Assembly (NCBI GenBank): GCA_037157565.1
Contig: JAZHRO010000013.1
Coordinates: 37,762,501-37,826,500 of the forward strand
DNA from: Thalassia testudinum
Taxonomy: Eukaryota; Streptophyta; Magnoliopsida; Alismatales; Hydrocharitaceae
DNA: 64,000 bases
Reading direction: 5' to 3'
In this document: positions 23,616 through 33,904 of the stretch, piece by piece
How the letters are laid out: the number at the start of each line of letters is the position of its first letter
Position numbering within the stretch: position 1 is the stretch's first letter
Translations under genes and position numbers: made by a program
Notes under the pieces: model-generated
What the model saw: the letters and a program-made list of their open reading frames with translations, nothing else
Databases searched by the model: none
What the model was told of the DNA's origin: nothing

Positions 23616-24764
23616 ATACCTCGACGAGGAGGTAGCGAGGCGGGCCGCGGGCGCGACCGAGGACGAGGTCGGAGGGGTGGGCGCGTTGAGGTCGACGCCT
23701 CAGTAGACCAGCCATTGCTCCCGAGCATTCAGGCCCAGGACCTTGCCCAGCTGATACAGGACATCGTGTGAGAGGAGCTCCACCCACCGCCACGAGAGCC
23801 TCTCCTTGGAGCTGCGGAGGAGGAGTCCTTTGTGGGACCACGCGATGGACATGGCGTTGGACGCAGGGGAGGGGATGGGCCGCCACCACCCCCACCTTCC
23901 TCCGGCACTTCCGAGCACGAGGCTTCTTTACCTGGAGGTGCACCAGCATCTCCACTTCAGTGCCACTTTGAGCTTTTCGGACAGTTCCGGATGCTGAAGC
24001 CCCCCTCCTTCAAGGGGGATGAGGACCCGACTGAGGCGAAGGACTGGCTCGAGCAGATCGAGAAGGTTTTTGACACCCTTCACCCCCCGGTGGAGTGCCA
24101 CGTGGCCTTTGCCACATACCAGCTGGAGAGCGCGGCACACAGGTGGTGGAGGGCGGTCAGGGGGCAGGAGAGGGACGAGTCGACTTGGCACCGGTTCGTC
24201 ACCCTCTTCTGCGAGCAGTACTTTCCCAAGACATGGCAGGACCAGAGGAGGCGGGAGTTCCACACTCTCCGTAAGGGGACGATGACGGTGAGTGCGTATC
24301 GCACGCGTTTTCTGGAGCTGTCTCGCTTCGCAGCGACAGCAGTGGCCACTGAGGAGGAGCGCCTTTGGAGGTTCACCGAGGGGCTCCGACCTGTGATTCG
24401 GGGGTATGTCAAACCCCTGAAGCTGCCTACGTTCTCGAGGGTGGTGGAGGCAGCTATGACATACGAAGAGACCAACCCGTCCGCGCGAGATATTGACAGC
24501 GGGCGAAAGAGGCCCTATCAGCTAGACTTCTCACAGGGTCGACAAGAGAGGAGACACATGGCGCTCGCAGGAGAGTCGTCATGTTTTGCAGGGCCATCAG
24601 TGGCCTTCGGGGGCCCTCGACAGGGGCCAGCTGCTAGCACCGGACCCCCGCCCAGCCGACAGCAAGGACCCACTGAGGGCGGGAGTTGAGTCCCCCTTTG
24701 CTACCAATGTGGCCAACTAGGCCACATCAGGAAGGACTGCCCATCTACGGCAGGAGGTCAGCAG
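23616..24764 (+). pseudogene. gag of the outer element, with CCHC zinc knuckle
   Basis: The frame runs from an ATA codon at 23616-23618, where related elements would be expected to have ATG (a G-to-A change). It passes through an Arg/Gly-rich N-terminus (RRGGSEAGRGRDRGRG) and enters the gag core. Core motifs are FKGDEDPTEAKDWLEQIEKVFD (about 24010-24075), ESAAHRWWRAVRGQE, WHRFVTLFCEQYFPKTW and VSAYRTRFLELSRF. The CCHC knuckle CYQCGQLGHIRKDC is at 24699-24740. Two in-frame TGA stops interrupt it, at 23769 and 24687. There is no frameshift, and pol follows in the same frame. In the family Gag forms the cytoplasmic particle that packages element RNA. Confidence 0.88.
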
Positions 24765-27700
24765 ATGCTTCCTGTGCCGAGCACTAGAGGGCGAGCAGGA
24801 GGCCGCGGTTTCCAGGCGCGAGGAGGAGGACAGCAGTCACAGGGTGGGTACCGGCCAGCAGCTACTCGTCCGACGCAGAGTGTGGTTGCTTCGTCCGCAC
24901 CTAGGGCTGAGGGTCGTATCAACACCCTAACACACAGGGATGCCAGAGCTTCGGGATCAGTGGTGGCAGGTATGGTTTCAGTTTCCAGCAGACTCGTTTA
25001 CACGCTTTTCGATTCCGGCGCTATGCACTCGTTTGTCGCTGCCAGTTTCGCGGTTAGTTTGGGGCAGGACTGTATGCTGTTAGAGGATCCATTCGTGATC
25101 AGAGGTCCGGGTGGTCAATTGTTTGTAGTTGAGGAGGTATACACGGGTTGCAAGGTCAGTATTGGGGGACACAACCTTCCCACTGTCCTGATTATGATAC
25201 AGATGGAGGACTTTGGCGTAATTCTGGGGATGGACTGGTTGTCCGCTTACCTCGCCTTCGTGGACTGCTTTAAGAGAAAGATCGTCTTCTCCATACCGGA
25301 GTTGCCTTCTTTCAAGTTCCACGGGCAGCCAGTGGACGGAGGCTTCAGGTGCATTTCTGCACTTCGGGCGGCGAGACTTTTGAGCCAGGGGTGTGAGAGC
25401 TTCCTAGCTTGTGTGGTGGCAGAGCCTAGCCCTGTGGCAGACTTCCAGAGTATCCCGGTGGTCAAAGAGTACCCCGACGTGTTCCCAGACGAGTTACCAG
25501 GACTACCGTCCGAGCGTGAGATCGAGTTTGAGATCTCACTGGTATCGGGGACCAGCCCCATCTCCACAACACCGTACAAGATGGTACCACTTGAGCTGCG
25601 AGAGCTCAAGTCTCAGTTATAGGATCTTTTAAAGAAGGGCTTTGTGAGGCCCAACGCGTCTCCCTGGGGAGCCCCGGTACTGTTTGTAAAGAAGAAGGAT
25701 GGTACCTTACGCCTTTGTGTGGACTACCGACAGCTGAATAGGGTCGCCATCAAGAACAGGTATCCGCTGCCGAGGATTGATGACTTGTTTGACTAGCTGC
25801 GAGGTGCTACGGTATTCTCTAAGATCGACTTGAGGTCTGGATACCACCAGTTGAGGATCAAGGAGGCAGACGTCTCCAAGACAGCCTTCCGCACTCGGTA
25901 CGGACACTACGAGTTTCTGGTCATACCGTTTGGGCTGACCAATGCCCCCGCTGCATTCATGGACTTGATGAACCGGGTGTTTAGACCGTACTTGGACCAA
26001 TTCGTGGTAGTATTCATTGATGATGTGCTCATCTATTCTCAGGATCAGACACAGCACGAACAACACTTGCGGATGGTTTTGGACACACTGAGACAATGTA
26101 GGCTGTACGCCAAATACAGCAAGTGCCAGTTCTAGTTAAGGGAGGTGACCTTCTTAGGTCATGTGATCTCTTGGGATGGCTTGGCTGTGGACCCAGCCAA
26201 GGTCGAGACAGTGCTCAGGTGGGAGAGACCGCGTACGGTCACTGAGATTCGCAGTTTCTTGGGACTGGTAGGCTACTACAGGCGGTTTATCAGGGGCTTT
26301 TCACAGATTGCACGTTCGATGACACAGCTGACCTGGAAGGACGTGCCCTTTACTTGGACAGACCCCTGTGAGGCGTGTTTTCAGGAGCTGAAGGAGAGGC
26401 TGACTTCGGCTCCCGTGCTCACCATCCCAGACAGTAGTGGCGGGTTCGTTGTGTACACGGACGCCTCTTTGCAGGGGTTAGGGGGTGTGCTCATGCAGAG
26501 GGGTCACGTTGTCGCTTACGCTTCACGGCAACTGAAGCCCCATGAGCATAGCTACCCTACCCACGACCTGGAGCTGGCAGCTATCGTCTTCGCGCTGAAG
26601 ACCTGGAGGCACTACTTGTACGGTGAGACCTTCGAGATTTTCACAGATCACAAGAGCCTCAGATACCTGTTTGATCAAAAGGAGCTCAACATGAGACAAA
26701 GACGTTGGTTGGAGCTCCTGAAGGACTATGACTGCAGCATTTCCTACCACCCAGGAAAGGCCAACGTGGTGGCTGATGCCTTGAGCCGGAAGGTGCCCGC
26801 ACACTTGGCCAGTTTACAGGTGCAGAGTTGGAGCCTCTTGGAGGAGATGGGCAGTTGGTTACCCCTAGAGTTATGGGGGCACTGTGGGGCAGTGACTGTG
26901 ACGTGACAGACAAGGCCAGAGCTGATATATCGCATCATTACAGGGTAGATGATCGACCCGTACTTGCAATCCTTGCGTGACAGGGTACTGTCAGGAGACC
27001 CTGAGGACTTCTCTTTTACAGACCAGGTGCTGCGCATGAGGGGACGGTTGTGCGTTCCCAGAGATGAGGAGCTGTTGAGAGAGCTCTTGACTGAGGCACA
27101 CGGTTCCAGATTCACCATCCTTCCCGGAAACACAAAAATGTACCTTGACTTGAGACACGACTTTTGGTGGAGGGGGATGAAGTGGGATGTGGGTGAATTC
27201 ATACAGCAATGTTTAGTGTGCCAGCAGGTGAAGGCCGAGCATCAGAGGCCTGCAGGGCCACTACAGCCACTTCCAGTGCTAGAGTGGAAGTGGGAGAGCA
27301 TCACCATGGACTTGGTGGTGGGCTTACCTGTTACCCAGCGAGGACACGACGCAGTCTGGGTAATCGTTGACAGATTGGCGAAGACGGCGTGTTTCTTGCC
27401 GATCCGAGTCACCTTGGGACCAGCATAGTTGGCAGAGAGGTATATCCGCGACGTGGTACATCTACACAGATTTATGCGGGAGATCATATCCAACTAGGAT
27501 ACCCGCTTTACGTCCTAGTTTTAGGCTGAGTTTCAGCAGGCCCTGGGGACGCGGTTGTGGTTCAGTATAGCATACCACCCCCAGACAGACGGACAATCTG
27601 AGCACACGATACAGACACTTGATGACCTTTTGCGTGCTTGTGTACTGGACTGGAGGAGCTCTTGGGAGGAGCACTTGCCCCTGGCGGAGTTTGCATATAA

Positions 27701-28379
27701 TAACAGTCATCATTCGAGCATCAGCATGGCACCCTACGAGGCTCTGTACGGACGGAGGTGTACGGCACCCTTGAGTTGGGTTGAGGTGGGGACCAAGTGG
27801 GAGGTTGGCCCCAGGCTGATCCGGCAGAGTCAGGAGGTAGTCGAGCAAATTCACAGGCGACTCTGCACTGTCAGGAGCAGATAGAAGAGCTATGCAGATC
27901 GGAAACGCAGAGAGGTGCAGTTTGAGGTTGGGGACCACGTCTTCCTTCGCATTTCGCCCATGAAGGGTCTGCAGCGGTTTGGAGTGAGAGGGAAGCTCAC
28001 GCTGAGGTTCATGGGATCCTTTGAGGTCCTAGAGTAGGTTGGACCCATTGCTCACAGGCTTGCCCTTCCTCCCCAGCTTTCTGGTATGCACGACGTGTTC
28101 CACATGTCCAACCTCAGGAAGTTCGTCGCCGATCCCAATCACGTCCTAAGTCACGAGAGCGTCGAGGTGAGTGACGACCTGACCTACCCCAAGCGGCCAG
28201 TGTAGATTCTCGACAGAGCCGTCCACAGTCTGAGACGGAAGCAAGTACCCCTGGTGAAGATTTTGTGGAGGAGCCAGTGGTACGAGGAGGCTACCTGGGA
28301 GCCTGAGGTGGCAATGCGGGAGAGGTACCCGGAGCTTTTTGCAGGTACGTCTTTTCGGACCGGCTTCGGTCCTCTTTGA
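24765..28379 (+). pseudogene. pol of the outer element: protease, RT, RNase H, integrase, chromodomain-like tail
   Basis: The frame continues from gag without any indel. Protease: LFDSGAMHSF (Asp codon 25011-25013). [23 protein letters not shown] and the active box FIDD at 26013-26024. RNase [32 protein letters not shown] and [10 protein letters not shown]. Integrase: an HHCC region ending CLVCQQVK, in which the second His position reads ILPG. First catalytic Asp at 27309, second catalytic Asp changed to Asn (27492-27494), Glu at 27600. C-terminus: VKILWRSQW...EEATWEPEVAMRERYPELF, a chromodomain-like tail. Twelve premature stops lie at 25620, 25794, 26133, 26904, 26946, 27426, 27495, 27516, 27522, 27882, 28035 and 28203. 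The terminal TGA is at 28377. Dead, but its reading frame is fully preserved. Confidence 0.92.
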
Positions 28380-28458
28380 GTTTGTTATGCATATATCGTT
28401 CTTTTCCGCACCCTAGTTAGCACAAGTTTCGGGGATGAAACTTCCTTTGAGTTTGTTA

Positions 28459-30222
28459 TGTTATGACCCCGGCATCAAACACCGTTTAAGATGTCTGGGA
28501 GCTAGTCCAGACGTTTGGTCAAACGTCTGGAAGCCTTCCCAGACGTCTGGAAATTAATTTTTTCGACGTATAGGTTCGCGTCTGCGTGTATGCGCGCACA
28601 GACTGAACCACCGCCCTCCTTTCTTTTCTTTCTTTCCTCCCTATAGGCGCAGCCTTCTTTCTCTCTCTCCCCATGGCACCTTCAAATACACCCCCTCTCC
28701 TCTCCCTCACCATCACTCCACCGCCTTCTTCTTCTCCTTCTTCCTATTAGCGTGAGGGTGAGTGGGCGAGGGTAGCAGCTGCTGCCGTGAGTGCGCGGGA
28801 AGGAGGGGTGCAGCGAGAGGGAGGGAGTTGGAGTGCGAGGGTGCGGGCTCGTCGAAGCAACCAGGGCTGGCCGGCGGGCGCGCTGCAGGAGCTTGACGCT
28901 GGGGAGGTGCTGCTGCAGCTCAGGCAACAGGCGAGCGTGGCGTGGCGTGGCTCGGCCGTGCGCAGCAGGCGGAGGGCGAGGAGGTCCTGATTCTGGGAAA
29001 ATTTCCCATAATCAGACGTCTGGACATACGTCCAGACGACGCGGGAGACATCTTGAGGAAGGTCCATACGTCTGAAAGGTACGATATTTTCCTTCCCTTC
29101 TTCTTTCGCGTGTACGGCCATACTGCCGTTCCGCCGAAGGGTTCTGCCTCGTTTTCGTGCTGAAGGACGGTCGCGTATGCGTGTAGGTCTCGTTCGGGAA
29201 GGCGCAAGGGCGCTCCCTCCCACACAGATCGGACGTCTAAGTACAGCACCAAACGACGGAGAGGGTCTCCAGATGTCCGGAAAGATCGTCGGATGTCTGG
29301 AAACTAAGTCCAGATGGTTCAGAGGGATTCTGGACGTCTGAAGGCCCGTGCAGGAACAAGGTATGACCTGAACCGTCATTTAAGACATCTGGAAGATGTT
29401 CTAGACGTCTGATTTTGGGCAGACTTGTCGTTTTTGACCGGTTTAGGGTCCGTTCGAAGTCCGTTTTCCGCGTTTCAAGTTTCGTTCTTCTCAGAATTAG
29501 TTCCTCTACCTATTTACAGTATTTGTATCCTGTTCTGAGTAGTTCCTTGTGTTGATCCTTATGTTAAGACCCCATTCCGTTACGGCTCTAGGGGTTACGG
29601 AGGCGCGCGGGCTTGCCAATCACGTCCCCAGTACTCCCGATTTTGCGGGTAGAGTGGCTCCCTTTAAATATTTACCAACATTTATGTACTTGTGATGTAA
29701 TTAATAGATTCTAAGGTATGGCATGAACCCTAGGATTGGAAAACTAATTTAAATGATAGATCCTTGGGTATGGCATGAATCGTAGGACTGGAAAACTAGA
29801 TTGAATGGTAGATCCTAAGGTGTAGCATGAACCCTAGGAACAGAAAACACCGAAACAATTGTCGCGAATATATGAATTGCAGTCTTGGAAAAGTAAAAAG
29901 AAAAATGATAATTGCATGTAATTGAATAATAGTTGCTTGTTTATGAATGGATATTAACTCTTGAGAACATGGGGTATATGAGAATAAAGCTGAAATGATG
30001 AAACCTAAATTGGCTTAGTTAAAGAAATATGAGCATGAACCCTACGGGGCATTTGGAGTAGAACTCCTGAGAGGTGAATGGAATAGAATTAGGGAAGTGA
30101 GCTGGCCCTTGAGTGCGGAGTACCAAGGAAAGAGACTATCCCCCTGTTTAGTGCAGAGCAGAGCTAGCCACCCTAGGGACCTGGGGTTAGGTCTAGCACT
30201 TTGTATCGACTTTTGACCCTCG
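28459..30222 (+). repeat. 3' LTR of the outer element, first part
   Basis: It starts TGTTATGACCCCGGC and aligns with the 5' LTR from its first base up to TTTTGACCCTCG. There the nested element starts. Compared with the 5' LTR many GACGTC sites have lost a CpG (AGATGTCTGG, AAACGTCTGG). The preceding sequence TTTCGGGGATGAAACTTCC (about 28430-28447) sits where the polypurine primer is expected. Confidence 0.9.
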
Positions 30223-30915
30223 TGATGAGAACCTCATCATGAACCCTAACTAGCACAATCTAACTTAGATATGCGAGTAAAAGCTCCTACATAACTCATA
30301 GAGAGGCTTGACTCAGAAAATTCTGAGTTTGTAAAGAAAACAGGTCATAAGGGGTAAAAATGCAATTTCACCAACACAATAAGTAAACAGGGTAACTTAG
30401 GGTCCAAACATAGGTCAAACTAACCTAATAAGAAGGAAAGTAGGATGATTTGATCCAACAAGGGCTACAGCAACTCCAAGGAATTAAATGACATTCTATA
30501 ATCCTAAAATAAACCCACTTCAATTCACGAGGTTCGAGGCCGAGTAAAAATCGACTAAACCCTCTAAAATTCATAAAAAAATAATCTCTAGGGTTTAGAA
30601 CCTTCAATTTGGCCTTGGGAACCCATTTTGACCTACATTGAGAATCATGCCCAATTAATGATTTAATTTGGGTTTTTACGTAAATTGGCCTGTCAAATAA
30701 GGTCTGACCTAGAAATAAAATTCACCATTAGAATCCTTAGGTCCCAGTTAGTCATGCATAAAAACTTGAACCTAAGATGAGACCTTCTTGACCGACTTTG
30801 CATTTTGGTCCTCTTCTATTACTTTTTGACCCTCAACTTTTGAAACCCTTGCATTTTGGTCCCTAGGTTCTTCGTCGCTCTTTGCATACAGGTCCCTCCT
30901 GCAAATCTTTGAGCA

Positions 30916-30952
30916 GCGCCATGCTCCGGCGACTTTGCGCGGAGCATGGCGC
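30916..30952. promoter_or_regulatory. hairpin in the Athila-like LTR upstream of the TATA box
   Basis: Perfect 13-base arms, GCGCCATGCTCCG and its complement, surround an 11-base loop. The arms are unchanged in the 3' LTR (41859-41895), although the loop has a substitution, which suggests the dyad may matter or is simply young. A second hairpin (31050-31075) with 11-base arms lies about 75 bp before the TATA box. Confidence 0.7.
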
Positions 30953-31149
30953 CACGCAGGTTGAGGGAGGGTACTTGCCAGTTGAACCGGGTGTTCCCTG
31001 CGACGTCTGCTGTTGCGGGGACACCGCCATGACCTCTGCCCTCGCCCACACCTTCCGTGCAAACGCACGGAAGGTATGGGTCGCAGTTCCGACAATTCTC
31101 CAGTGAGGGAGGCACGTCGCCTCCCTGCGCCCACCCCTCCGCCTCCGCC

Positions 31150-31156
31150 TTTATAA
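31150..31156 (+). promoter_or_regulatory. TATA box of the Athila-like 5' LTR
   Basis: TTTATAA followed by GGACC in a GC-rich surrounding is the only good TATA match in this part of the LTR. It is kept in the 3' LTR at 42093-42099. Transcription of the element would be expected to start some 30 bases downstream. Confidence 0.6.
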
Positions 31157-32802
31157 GGACCAGCGTCGTCAGCCGACTCTGGTAGCTCGGTCCTAACGGA
31201 GAAAACCCCCCACCTTTCCTCTCTTCCCACTCCGGCAGAAACCCACCTGCTCCGGCTGCTCCTCCTCCTCCATCTCGTCGTTCTGCTGCAATACCAGCAG
31301 TAGAGCCACCTTTGCCTGCTCTTCCCGCGTCGCGCCGTACCCAGCGCGCGCCCTCCCGCTCTCTTCCTCGCCGCCGCCCTCCCCCTCTGGGTGTTTCTTC
31401 TACGGCGACAGTCGATACGACTGCCGCCTTGCTCCGGCCCCTTCGTCCCCGTAATTAGGTCAGAACTATTCCCTATCTCCCCCTCTTTCTTTTCCTCACT
31501 GTCTTTCATTTGATTAAACCCTCGACCACTCCTGTCCACCGTCACCTTCCTCAACTCCGGCCGCCCTCCGATGAGATGCTCCCATCGCTCCGCAGCCCCA
31601 CACGCCTCGCCGACCCTCACGTAACCTCCGCCTCATCACGCTGAACAACCTCCGCCCACCCACTGCCACTGTACACCCTCTCATCGCTCCCCTGAACACA
31701 CCCACACCTCCGGTCACAGGACGACCTAGGCACGCACGCTTAGGCTACCCCACGACCTGCTGCACCTCGCACCACCTTCGCCGTGCCACGGCGAAGGTCC
31801 CCCGCTAGTCTGATTAGGCCGAGAGGCCGTGCTTCTGTCTGACAAGGTCGTAGCCCCAGCCACCATTAACGACAACTGAAGCAGCTTCGAGGCGAGCTCC
31901 AGGCCCTGCAGTTTCTGGATCCCAGGTGCTGCAGGTTGGGGTGAAGTCTGCGGAGACTTCTGCCTCAGCATTTGGCACCGATAGTGGCTGCAACTGAGCA
32001 GAGAGCAAGGTGGAATCGTCCTGTGGGCGCGCGCGAGAAGAGCGCAGAGGATAGTCCCACATCGTGAGTTTACCTAACCCAACAGTAGTATAAGTTGATT
32101 TTGTGTTTTCTACTGGTCGCCTCCGAAAGCACTGGGGTGAGGTCCCTCACCTTACTCACTCTCGCCTCGTCCGCGGTTTCACCTCGCGGATCTGGCAGGA
32201 TCCGACCCGACCCTATCTGAGCACACCTCGCGCATCACCCACACACCGGTGCTCCTGGTCACGGGCATGAAACCCAACCCGATTACCCGCAGCTCTGGGA
32301 GAGCGTCCTGTGAGTGGTTTACAGAGAGAGAGAGACGTGCGGGTAGAGGGACAGGGTAGGTTTTGCTCTTTGTGCAGGGACAGGATGCGAGGGAAGAAGA
32401 ACACACTTGGCCGAAGGAAGAAGAAAGAAGGAGAAGGCCAAGGAACAAAGCAGAAGAAGACCGCAGATGAAGAAGGAGAAGCACAATGGAAGCACTGTAG
32501 CAGACACCACTTAAGCCGTCTGATTGAGAAATCAGACGACGAATGAAGCTCTACAGACAAAGCAAAGAAGAAGAAAAAGAAAAGAAAAGGTGCTGCAGCT
32601 GAAATAAAAGAGAAGAAGGAAGAAAAGAGAAGATAAAGAAAAAAGAAGAAGAACTGAAGAAGATCAAGAACTGTGAAGAAAGAAAAGAAAAGAGAAAGAA
32701 GAGAAAAAGAAGACAAACAAAGAGAGAAAGAAGAGAAGAAGAAAAAGCCAAGAAATAAAATCTACTTCTCCCTCTCTCTCTCTTTGTCTCTCTTATTTTT
32801 GT

Positions 32803-32808
32803 AATAAA
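32803..32808 (+). terminator. polyadenylation signal in the Athila-like 5' LTR
   Basis: AATAAA in the context TTTTTGTAATAAAGAAGC, downstream of the TATA box and about 180 bases before the LTR end, in the place expected for the end of R. The 3' LTR has the same hexamer at 43759-43764. Confidence 0.6.
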
Positions 32809-32991
32809 GAAGCATTGTACTTCTAGAATTCTAGTAGCTCCCTGAGTTCGACCTCGGAAGAAAAACATTTCTGAGTAAAATTGTAATAGTGGCAATGACG
32901 ACAAATCGTAGCTATTTTATCTGTACCACAACGACATTACTATAATAAGAACAAACAAAAGGCTAAGCTTCGGTGTCATCATCAGACACTA

Positions 32992-33010
32992 TTTTTGGCG
33001 GCAAGGAGCA
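32992..33010 (+). other. primer-binding-site region of the Athila-like element
   Basis: TTTTTGGCGGCAAGGAGC directly follows the LTR. Athila and Tat elements typically have TTTGGCGCCG here, complementary to an Asp-type tRNA. The match is good only for TGGCG, so the primer tRNA is uncertain. Confidence 0.4.
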
Positions 33011-33904
33011 ACGACTATTCTAGAAGCTTTGAATTTCTTTTAAGAGATTGCTAATCTTTTTCTCTCTCTTGTGTGCAGGTAAAAATGAGAAGAGCAGCCG
33101 CACAACAAACACTCCACCAAACAGGTAATCCTCATTAGCCCTTTTCTTAACTCTCTTAAAATCTGAAAAGGAACAAAAAGAAAAATCAACTTAGGGCTAC
33201 CTGTATCATATATAGTAATTCAACACATGCTTAACTGTCCATCCAACTAAGGTAACTAGGGCTAAAACCTTCTTGATTGAGCCCTAGATACTAAAATTTT
33301 GAGGCAACCAAAATGGACCAACTAGAGCCAATCCAAGAATTAAAAATCTAGGGTTTTTAGAGACACACCTTCTATTAACATAGAAAAGATCTTCCTAAAA
33401 AGAGGTGTGCCTAAGCCATTTGTTGAAAATACCTATTAAGAAAAACCCTAAACAATTGGCTCTCTAAACACTTGAACCCTAAAAAAGGAAACAAGGCCTA
33501 AATTCTCAAAGGAATCCCTAGGTAAAGTTGACCCTTAGGGTCAACCAACCTTCAAATTAGGCCACCTTGTTCACAAAAATACCTAAGAGTTCAAGTGAAA
33601 CCTTAAGCACCTTGATCTTAAAGTAAAAGAGGTAGACTTAAGAGGTCAAGATCCCCATTCTGGTCTACCTAGAACTGCAATGCCAAGAGAGGTCGGGTGG
33701 GGGAAACCCTGTAACCCGTGGGGACGCTCTATCGTGTAGGGGTCTTCGCGGGACTCACCCTCTCTGGCTGCCCAGGTAATTCTCAGGTGGACGATCTTTC
33801 TGATCAAGGGGCCCATCTGCCCCGCACCTCTGTAGTCACCCAACAAATTTTTGGGTGTCTTGATTGGGTCCAGCGCCTTCTAAACTCATCTATTCCAACA
33901 GTTC
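33011..33904. other. 5' untranslated leader of the Athila-like element
   Basis: No coding frame is supported. The segment lies between the primer-binding site and the first gag codons and contains many CCTAA/TAGGG words. Plant Athila-type elements usually have such a leader. Confidence 0.5.

Larger units (their letters stand above)
30223..32991 (+). repeat. 5' LTR of the Athila-like element
   Basis: About 2.77 kb. Order of contents: AT-rich start, two hairpins (30916-30952, 31050-31075), a TATA box (31150-31156), a GC-rich transcribed-looking part, a purine-only tract (32395-32757), AATAAA (32803-32808) and the end GTCATCAGACACTA-like. It aligns throughout with 41166-43947. In the first 115 or so bases I count three differences, far fewer than between the outer LTRs. 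Confidence 0.92.

Noticed and set aside
31514..32904. Several open frames on both strands inside the Athila-like LTR (also 42255-43860)
   Set aside because: They occur in both LTR copies in low-complexity, GC-rich or purine-rich sequence. They have no domains and are expected by chance in such composition.
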